Under the pieces are notes generated by a model. That model had not been told where the DNA came from and made no database searches. It worked only from the letters and a program-made list of their open reading frames with translations. Positions 57,604 through 64,000 of a stretch of DNA of 64,000 nucleotides are shown in pieces (the first letter of the stretch is position 1; each line of letters starts with the position of its first letter). The stretch comes from Kribbella voronezhensis (lineage in GTDB: Bacteria; Actinomycetota; Actinomycetes; Propionibacteriales; Kribbellaceae). The DNA lies in the NCBI RefSeq assembly GCF_004365175.1, contig NZ_SOCE01000001.1, positions 5,215,403-5,279,402 of the forward strand, given 5' to 3'. A program made the translations under genes and the position numbers.

Positions 57604-60600
57604 TCACCATCCGTTCTTCCAGGCCCGGTATCCGTAGAAGCCCTGCGCCGAGACGCGGAAGGCTGTCCTGTATCGATGATGCCGCACGGCGTACCGCAGT
57701 GAGCGGTTGTGGCTGACGAAGTGCTTCGACCGCCGATAGGTGAAGCGCCAGATCTTGCGTGCCTTGGTGGCATGCCTGGCCAACTTGCTGAAGTTCCGCA
57801 CAGCCTTGAGCCTGGTACCGACGGCGTCGACCGCGAAGTTACCGAACGCCTTCCAGCCGGAAACTCGGTGTCCCTGGTCATCGCCGTGGCGGTATTGGTA
57901 GTAATTCCATGCGCCGCTGGCTGCCACGGCCGCCAAGGTGAGTGCCCCGCAGAGCCCGGCCGTCGCCACGATACAAGCGCCGACCGCGACTGCGCCGGTA
58001 ATGGTGGCTGCTCGCCTGAAGAACTTCCGCCAACCGAATCGCCCATCCAGATCAAGGGAGTTGATCGGGTCGGACGGATACGTGTAAGCGTTCGCGTTGC
58101 CGCCGGCTACCGGATCCGTCGAGGTGAAGAGCCCGGTCGCCGCGTTGTACAGCCGGACGCCCATCAGGATCAGACCGGTGGCTGAGGTGGCGCGTTGCTT
58201 GCCACCCAGCCAGCCGTAGTCGACCGGCCCCGTCGAGGCCGAGTCTGTGGTTTGGCCGTATTCGTCGTAGCTGCTCCAGGCGCCGATCGAGGTGGCCGGC
58301 TGGGTGCCGGTCAGGTCGATGGTGGTGACGGTGTCGCCGTGGGGGTTGGCGATCGGCAGCGACGCGTTGCCGGTCTGGTCCACGGTGAGCGACAGGTCGC
58401 CGCCGATCAGTTCGGCGTACCGCTCCGTCGTTGTTCCCTCAGTGATCCAAGTCGGGTTGTCGGAGGTGTCGGTGTAGTGGCGGACGGTGTCGGTCGAGCC
58501 ACTGGCGTTGGTCGCCGTCTCTACTGAACGGCGGTCCAGGGCGTCGAGGGTGAAGGTGGTGGTGGTTCCGCCCTGGGCGATGCTGCGGGCCAGGTCGTTG
58601 TCGTAGTACCCGATGGTGAGGTTGCCGCCTGCCGGATTCGGAGCATCCGAAGCCGGAAGGGTCGTCGTACGTCCCAAGGCGTCGTAGGTGTAGTTCCCGA
58701 CGCCGTTGGCTCCCGTGGTCGGGCGGTCGGCGGTGTCGAAAGCCCGGGTCGTGGTGGTGCCCCCGGTGGTGGTGCAGGAGCCATCAGCCGCAGGTCCGGC
58801 CGACGCCTTGGTCAGCCGGTTGTCGTTGCGGTCGAAACCGTAGGTACGAGTGACGCAGCCCGGCAGTTGGGTGGGGTCGGTGACGTCGACGCCGGTGGTT
58901 GCGGCGGTGCGGTCCTGGACCTTCGTGAGACGGCCGAGGCTGTCGTAGCTGTAGCCACGGTCGTAGCCGATCGCGTCGCCCGGCGCATCGCCGCTCGAGC
59001 CGGTGAATGCCGATCCGTCTGGGGTCCATTCATGAGCGATGCGACCGGTGACGTCGTTGTCGACCGACCACGACAGCCACGGACCATCGGAATCGGTAGT
59101 TGTGGTGCCGTCTTCGTTGGTGGTGGTGACCTGTCCGGTGTAGCGCAGACCGACCGGCTCACCCGCATTGTCGAAGTCGGTGGACTGCGTGATGCCGCCA
59201 GGCAGCTTCTGGGTCGTCATCGACCCGTCGGCGTCGTACGCACCGGTCGACGACCACGTCGACCCGGCAGTCGTGACCTCAACCTTGGTCGCAAGACCAC
59301 GGTGTTCGGTCTTGCCGGCGGCGTCGGTGCCGTCGTAGGTGTAGCGAGTCGACCCGTTCGAGTCGGTCACGGTCGCGACCTGCCCACTCGCGTCGTAGAC
59401 GGTCGTGGTGGCAGGGTCTCCTTGGGGCTGGTAGCTGGTCTGCCGGCCCCAACTGTCGTAGCCGGTGGTGATGGTTGTCGTGGTGTTGTCGGCGGCCTTC
59501 GCGGTCACCACGGTCGGCTGACCGCTGGCAGCGTCGTACGTCGTGGTCTTCTCCGTGTTCGGACTAGAACCCGATAGGCCGGTGACGGCTGTCTTGCTGG
59601 TCAAGGTACGACCGTCAGGCAGATAGCTGGTCGTGCTTGTCCGGGTCACGGTGCCCGAGACTTCGGTCACCGTCTTGGGGTCGAGTAGATAGTTGAAATT
59701 GCCTGTAGTCGTGGTCGGCAGAGTCGGGGTCGCCGTACCACCGGCTGATGGGGCCGCGGCCGGATAGGTCTTGCAGGTCAGGCCTGCCCACTGGGGCTTG
59801 AGACCGCAGTCGGCGAACTGTGAGTTGGCGGCAGCGGTGTAGAAGACCGTTCTGGTGGTGCCCGCATCGGCACCGTTGGAGTTCGGCTGACGGCTTTCGG
59901 TGGTTCGGCCTTCGGCGTCGTAGCGGGTGATCTTGACGACGTCGCCGGTCACGTCGTTACGAGGGCCGGCCGGGTTGGCGTCGGTGATCGTCTTGCTCGG
60001 TTGGCCGAGTGCCCAACCGGACGGATCGCCGCTGACGGCTGGGTCGTAGTCGGTCGTGGTGCGGGTGATCGGCTCTTCGCTGCCCGTACCTGGGTCGAAT
60101 GCACCGGTAGTGACCGTGGTCGGCAGGCGGTAGGGCAGCGTAGTCGCCGGGTTGATCCCCGAGTTCGGCGCCAATTCGTCGTACTCGGTGTGGGTATGGG
60201 TCCGGACCCACTTGGTGCTGCCGTCCTTGACCGTGGCGAAGCGCGACGGACCGTAGGAATCCGTCACCAAGGTCCCCGCCGGGGTGACGACGGTGTCGCC
60301 GGCTGCGTTCTTGACGTCCGCGTTGTACACGTTCACCGTGGCCAACTGGTCCGCCGAGGCACCGGCTGGGACCGCGTTGTCGATCAGTGCGCGCAGCGCG
60401 CGTTCGTCGAGTTGCCGGGTGACGTTGCCGAGGTCGTTGTAGTCGGTCGAGGTGTATTGCCAGTCACCAGCGCCGTACTTCGCTGTGTTGACCGTGTAGC
60501 CGGCCGCGTCGGTGTACTGCAGATCGGCGTACTGCCAATCGTCAGTGCCCGGCGTTCCGGAGACGGGGTGGTCCGGCCCGAAGACTGCGAATCCCTTGGT

Positions 60601-63600
60601 CGGTGCGGTCTTCTGGTTCCACCTGGCGACCGAACCAGCCGTGAGGTCGGGCAGACCTGCGCCGGACAGCGGTACGTCGTAGACGAATCTTCCGAGCGTC
60701 GCCGTGCCGCCGGCAGGGTCACCGGCGGGACGGTCACGGTTGACCGAGTCGAGCTTCTCCCGCTGGTCAACTGTCACATAGTTCAGCTGGTACGGCGTTT
60801 GGCCGGCGGGCTTCACCGACGTGAGGTGATCCGACGAGTTGTAGCCGTACTCCGTGGACAGGTTCGACCGTGGGTCGGTGACCTTGATGAGGAGCCCGTT
60901 GCTGTCGTAGCTGTAAGCCGCGACCTGGACGGAATCCATCCCGGCCGGCGACTTGTCGGGGTTGTAGATGTCCAGCCAGACCTCGCTCAACCGGGTCTTG
61001 CTCGCGCCGATGAGCGTGTACTTGAAATGCAGTGCGCGGCAGCCCGGCGCCATTCCGGTCAGAGGCTGGGACGCGTTGTACGCGGCACAGGTGACGCCCG
61101 GTCCCGTCGGCGCGAGGATCCGCACGACGCGGCCGTCGGTGTCGTAGGAGTACGTCGTCTTGGTCGCGATTCCCGGCTCGCTGATCGTGATCGGCCGCCA
61201 CCAGGTCGGGTCGGCGGGCACCGGCAGCGCTGCCGGGTTCCATGTGGTGATCGTGCCGTCGTCTTCGATGTAGGAAAGGATTGTCGAGGTACCAGAACCA
61301 CTGACGGTCAGCTTCGATCCGTCCAGTTCGGTGTCTTCGTCGGCCGGGATCCAGGTGCCGGTGTCGAAGCTGCCCGTCGTCCGCCGTTTACGGGTCGGCG
61401 AGGTGAACACCAGCGAACTGCCGTCGCCGTCGACCAGGGCGATGGTGCCGTCGACCTGGGTGGAGTCGATGACCCGCATTCCGGCCGCGCCGGCTTCGGC
61501 GCCGTCGAATTGGGCGACCCAGCCGGGACCGAAGGCGCCGTCGATGTTGTTGGTCGGCGCGGAGTACGTCGAGTGGGACCGTGAGATGGACAGATCACCG
61601 GTGTAGCCGGGGACCGATATGTCGGTGGCTTCCGTGTTGAACTCGCCGGTCCACAACGCGACCTGCCCGGGGCCTGCGTCGGCGGTGGGGAAGCCGTTGC
61701 CGAAGGCGTGTGGGACTCGTTGGATGGTTGTGTTCGGGGTTTGGGACCAGGTGCACTGTTCGGTGGTGCCGTATTTGAAGCAGACCTGGACGTCCAGGAG
61801 GACCGGGACGCGGTCGTTGAGAGTGGTCGGCTGGATGCCTGCTGTATTGGGGTCGGAGTCGAGGAATGCGTCGACCTTGGCCGTGGTGCTGTCCCATTGG
61901 GTGTTGACGCTGACGCCGCCTGCACCGCTGTCGGTGACGGTGAGGGCGGTCGGGTCTTCGTTCCAGCCGACCAGGTCATCGGCGCTGCCGTAGCCGGAGA
62001 CGCGCCACTTGACCTTGGCGGTCACCGAGGAGGCGAGGCCCTTGGGCGGCCCTGCGGCCGTGACTCGGACGGTGCTCATCGTCGTGGTGCGCGGGTCGGC
62101 GGCGGGTGAGGTCAGCGAGGTGCCGCCCCAGCCGAACTTGTACGTCGCGTTCGACGACAGGGTGCCGGCCGGCGTTTGGGCCTGGGCGACGATCGTGTGC
62201 AGACCCGGGGTGTCCTTGCTGAAGGTGACCGGGAACTTGGCGACGTTCGGGTCGCTGGACGGGGGGATCTTGATCTGGCCCTCGGCGCCGCCGGTGAAGT
62301 TGGTGGCGGGGCGTTTACCGTCGACGATGAGGCGCAGGTAGCCGGGGGCGTTGTAGCCGACGCCGGTTGCGGTGACGGTGCAGGTGACGTCGGCGGTGGG
62401 CGGGTTGTCCTGCCAGGAGTCGTTGTTGTTGTACGGCGCAGGGCAGGACACGGTCGGCTGCGATGGGACCGCTGCGCCGGTGCGGAGACGCTGGTTGTAG
62501 CCGACCCACGGGCCGTCGACGCGGCCGTCGTTGGCCTTGGCGCGGATGTAGAGCAGGGTGTTGTCGGGGAGTGGAGTATCCGCGGACGGGCGGCAGCCGG
62601 CGAGGGTGCCGGAGGCGTAGACGTGGGTGGTGCAGGTGCCCCAGACCTTCAGGGTGTCGGCGGTGCCGGTGTAGAACTCGAAGATGTACTTGACGGTGTT
62701 GCCGTCGGGGTCGGTGGCCTTCGTGCGGACCCAGGGGGTCAGGCTCGCGGAGTACAGCCACGAGGTCGTTTCACCGGGTGCTGCATAGGCGACGGCTTCG
62801 CTGGGCTCCACTGTGGCGGGCTTGGCCGGGGGTCGGTTCCAGGTGATGCCGATGACGGGGTCCTTGGAGCCGGTGGTGGAGTAGAACTCCTTCCAGGAGT
62901 TCGCGTCCGCCTCGTTGGCGGCGACGAGGGCGAGGCCGCCGACGGTGTACGAGGCGTTCGACCATGCGCGAGCCAGACTCGTCATCGGGATGATGATCCG
63001 GCCGCCGGGGCAGGCGCTCGAGAAGCCCTTCGCGGCGGACAGCGAGCCGTAGACGGTGCCGAGTGCGGGCTGGTTGGCCCAGCGGGTCGCGGTCGTGGCC
63101 AGCGTCATTGTCGAGCGGACGTTGACGGTCGAGGGGGTGCAGGAGGCTGAGGTGTGCTGCCAGATGTTCAGCCACGACGACACGATGTCTTTGCCCTTGA
63201 AGGGAGCGGTGTCGAAGTTGAGGAACGACCGGGCCACACCGGTCGGGGTCTTCCCGACGCGCAGTTCGGTGTTGGCCGACTGGTCACCGGAGACGTCGCT
63301 TTGGACGAAGGTGTCGAAGTTCGCGTACGTCGCGGTGGTCGCGTACGTCGGGTCGACGGTCACCGGGAACTGCCGGGCCGGGTCGAGGAACCACTTCGCG
63401 TCCGGGGCGATCACAAGGGTCGCCTTGCCGGGGTTGACCTGCTCGACGGTGACCTTCACGGTGGTCTTGGCCGAGGCCGAGTCCCACATGTCACCGACCG
63501 GGATGGTCGACCGTACGACGTTCTTGGCGTCGACGAAGTTGATCGAGCCGTCCGGCTGCGCCTTCGCCGTCAAACCCTTGGTGCGCAAGGGAATTCGCCA

Positions 63601-64000
63601 TACGGGTGCGGCGGCCGGGCGCTGCTTGACGACGAAGTCGTTCTCGAAACCGTTGCGGCGGGCATCCAGAACGAGGTCGACACCGGGCTGGACCTCGGCG
63701 TACGTCGCCTTGGTGCCATCCAGCGTCGGTTCGGGGAGTTTCCACGGTGAGATCCACTCCACGGACCTGCCGGGACCGGAGTCGGCGGAGGCGAAGACCT
63801 GACCGGTGGCGGCGTTGTGCTTGCCGAGACGCAGACCGTGCTGCTGCGCACGGGGCGCGACCGAACCGTCGATCCCCTTCTGCAGGGTCAGATCGACGCC
63901 CTTCCACGCGCCACCGGACTTGAATCGGATCGGCGCCGCGTGCGCTTCGGTGGTCATCGTGCCGTCGGGGTTCGACCAGGTGGTCGACGTCTCCGTGCGC
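57604..64000 (-). CDS. RHS/YD-repeat polymorphic toxin (5' end outside window)
   Basis: At least 2131 residues; the frame is open at the window edge (RTETSTTWSNPDGTMTTE), so the start and any signal peptide are missing. From the Met at 63957: about 200-330 DNRLRE-type domain (FLNFDTAPFKGKDIVSSWLN); 560-760 carbohydrate-binding or Ig-like segments; about 780 a DUF6531-like start (LSISRSHSTYSAPTNNIDGA); then YD repeats (YDSLGRLTKVQDR and similar) to the core end LYNAATGLFTSTDPVAGG and NSLDLDGRFG. The last about 145 residues form the variable tip: a hydrophobic stretch (ATITGAVAVGACIVATAGLC) and a basic, Tyr/His/Arg-rich end. The core probably encapsulates the tip; the tip type is not recognised. 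Confidence 0.93.
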   Translation of the reverse strand, partial: RTETSTTWSNPDGTMTTEAHAAPIRFKSGGAWKGVDLTLQKGIDGSVAPRAQQHGLRLGKHNAATGQVFASADSGPGRSVEWISPWKLPEPTLDGTKATYAEVQPGVDLVLDARRNGFENDFVVKQRPAAAPVWRIPLRTKGLTAKAQPDGSINFVDAKNVVRSTIPVGDMWDSASAKTTVKVTVEQVNPGKATLVIAPDAKWFLDPARQFPVTVDPTYATTATYANFDTFVQSDVSGDQSANTELRVGKTPTGVARSFLNFDTAPFKGKDIVSSWLNIWQHTSASCTPSTVNVRSTMTLATTATRWANQPALGTVYGSLSAAKGFSSACPGGRIIIPMTSLARAWSNASYTVGGLALVAANEADANSWKEFYSTTGSKDPVIGITWNRPPAKPATVEPSEAVAYAAPGETTSWLYSASLTPWVRTKATDPDGNTVKYIFEFYTGTADTLKVWGTCTTHVYASGTLAGCRPSADTPLPDNTLLYIRAKANDGRVDGPWVGYNQRLRTGAAVPSQPTVSCPAPYNNNDSWQDNPPTADVTCTVTATGVGYNAPGYLRLIVDGKRPATNFTGGAEGQIKIPPSSDPNVAKFPVTFSKDTPGLHTIVAQAQTPAGTLSSNATYKFGWGGTSLTSPAADPRTTTMSTVRVTAAGPPKGLASSVTAKVKWRVSGYGSADDLVGWNEDPTALTVTDSGAGGVSVNTQWDSTTAKVDAFLDSDPNTAGIQPTTLNDRVPVLLDVQVCFKYGTTEQCTWSQTPNTTIQRVPHAFGNGFPTADAGPGQVALWTGEFNTEATDISVPGYTGDLSISRSHSTYSAPTNNIDGAFGPGWVAQFDGAEAGAAGMRVIDSTQVDGTIALVDGDGSSLVFTSPTRKRRTTGSFDTGTWIPADEDTELDGSKLTVSGSGTSTILSYIEDDGTITTWNPAALPVPADPTWWRPITISEPGIATKTTYSYDTDGRVVRILAPTGPGVTCAAYNASQPLTGMAPGCRALHFKYTLIGASKTRLSEVWLDIYNPDKSPAGMDSVQVAAYSYDSNGLLIKVTDPRSNLSTEYGYNSSDHLTSVKPAGQTPYQLNYVTVDQREKLDSVNRDRPAGDPAGGTATLGRFVYDVPLSGAGLPDLTAGSVARWNQKTAPTKGFAVFGPDHPVSGTPGTDDWQYADLQYTDAAGYTVNTAKYGAGDWQYTSTDYNDLGNVTRQLDERALRALIDNAVPAGASADQLATVNVYNADVKNAAGDTVVTPAGTLVTDSYGPSRFATVKDGSTKWVRTHTHTEYDELAPNSGINPATTLPYRLPTTVTTGAFDPGTGSEEPITRTTTDYDPAVSGDPSGWALGQPSKTITDANPAGPRNDVTGDVVKITRYDAEGRTTESRQPNSNGADAGTTRTVFYTAAANSQFADCGLKPQWAGLTCKTYPAAAPSAGGTATPTLPTTTTGNFNYLLDPKTVTEVSGTVTRTSTTSYLPDGRTLTSKTAVTGLSGSSPNTEKTTTYDAASGQPTVVTAKAADNTTTTITTGYDSWGRQTSYQPQGDPATTTVYDASGQVATVTDSNGSTRYTYDGTDAAGKTEHRGLATKVEVTTAGSTWSSTGAYDADGSMTTQKLPGGITQSTDFDNAGEPVGLRYTGQVTTTNEDGTTTTDSDGPWLSWSVDNDVTGRIAHEWTPDGSAFTGSSGDAPGDAIGYDRGYSYDSLGRLTKVQDRTAATTGVDVTDPTQLPGCVTRTYGFDRNDNRLTKASAGPAADGSCTTTGGTTTTRAFDTADRPTTGANGVGNYTYDALGRTTTLPASDAPNPAGGNLTIGYYDNDLARSIAQGGTTTTFTLDALDRRSVETATNASGSTDTVRHYTDTSDNPTWITEGTTTERYAELIGGDLSLTVDQTGNASLPIANPHGDTVTTIDLTGTQPATSIGAWSSYDEYGQTTDSASTGPVDYGWLGGKQRATSATGLILMGVRLYNAATGLFTSTDPVAGGNANAYTYPSDPINSLDLDGRFGWRKFFRRAATITGAVAVGACIVATAGLCGALTLAAVAASGAWNYYQYRHGDDQGHRVSGWKAFGNFAVDAVGTRLKAVRNFSKLARHATKARKIWRFTYRRSKHFVSHNRSLRYAVRHHRYRTAFRVSAQGFYGYRAWKNGW

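Noticed and set aside
60001..61584. 527-residue Val/Arg/Gly-rich protein opposite the RHS gene
   Set aside because: Antisense shadow of the RHS core, without recognisable motifs.

Overview
This is a high-GC actinobacterial chromosome window. The gene content and order (glmU-prs, rplY-pth-mfd, mazG, eno, a DivIC/FtsB-type protein, DUF501, ppx), the frequent GTG starts and the abundance of NarL-type two-component systems and TetR regulators fit the Propionibacteriales, most likely Kribbella or a close relative. The genus is inference; the phylum-level call is well supported.

Layout. 1-5000: an ABC ATPase cut by the window edge, a histidine kinase/response regulator/PH-like gene cluster, and a fatty-acid desaturase with a TetR regulator behind a tandem palindromic operator. 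5000-8600: tRNA-Gln, repeats, a HEAT-like protein, a squalene-cyclase-fold protein, a DUF1905 protein and a membrane protein with a degenerate metalloprotease motif. 8600-23700: the housekeeping core (cell-wall precursor and PRPP synthesis, ribosomal protein bL25, peptidyl-tRNA hydrolase, transcription-repair coupling, nucleotide sanitation, enolase, division, polyphosphate). 23600-32500: methyltransferase, TetR/MFS efflux pair with paired operators, uracil-DNA glycosylase, NDH-2 behind a Rex-like site, a second two-component system, ACT protein and peptide deformylase. 32500-34100: tRNA-Leu(UAA), the bldA-type tRNA, followed by repeats, a small NTF2-like gene and a partial copy of the same tRNA. 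34100-46100: mixed accessory genes (GNAT, DUF402, I36 inhibitor, DinB, DUF4118, a DUF6308 cluster with a possible frameshift, Bax inhibitor-1, VOC, DUF4287, SGNH hydrolase), cystathionine beta-synthase and two paralogous 31-residue membrane peptides. 46200-57100: Baeyer-Villiger-type monooxygenase, LarA-like protein, BBE-type flavoenzyme, phospholipase D, an APH-GNAT fusion, an NmrA-like reductase and a GNAT. 57100-64000: a giant RHS/YD-repeat polymorphic toxin whose 5' end lies outside the window, immediately followed by a small two-helix membrane protein that is the likely immunity gene.

The most interesting items are the RHS toxin tip with its candidate membrane immunity protein (neither resembles a family I recognise), the twin 31-residue peptides, the tRNA-Leu(UAA) partial duplication with its repeat family, the Rex-like operator overlapping the ndh promoter, and the tandem operators for the two TetR systems. 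A dispersed intergenic repeat of about 65-70 bp occurs at six or more loci, three of them directly downstream of tRNA sequences.
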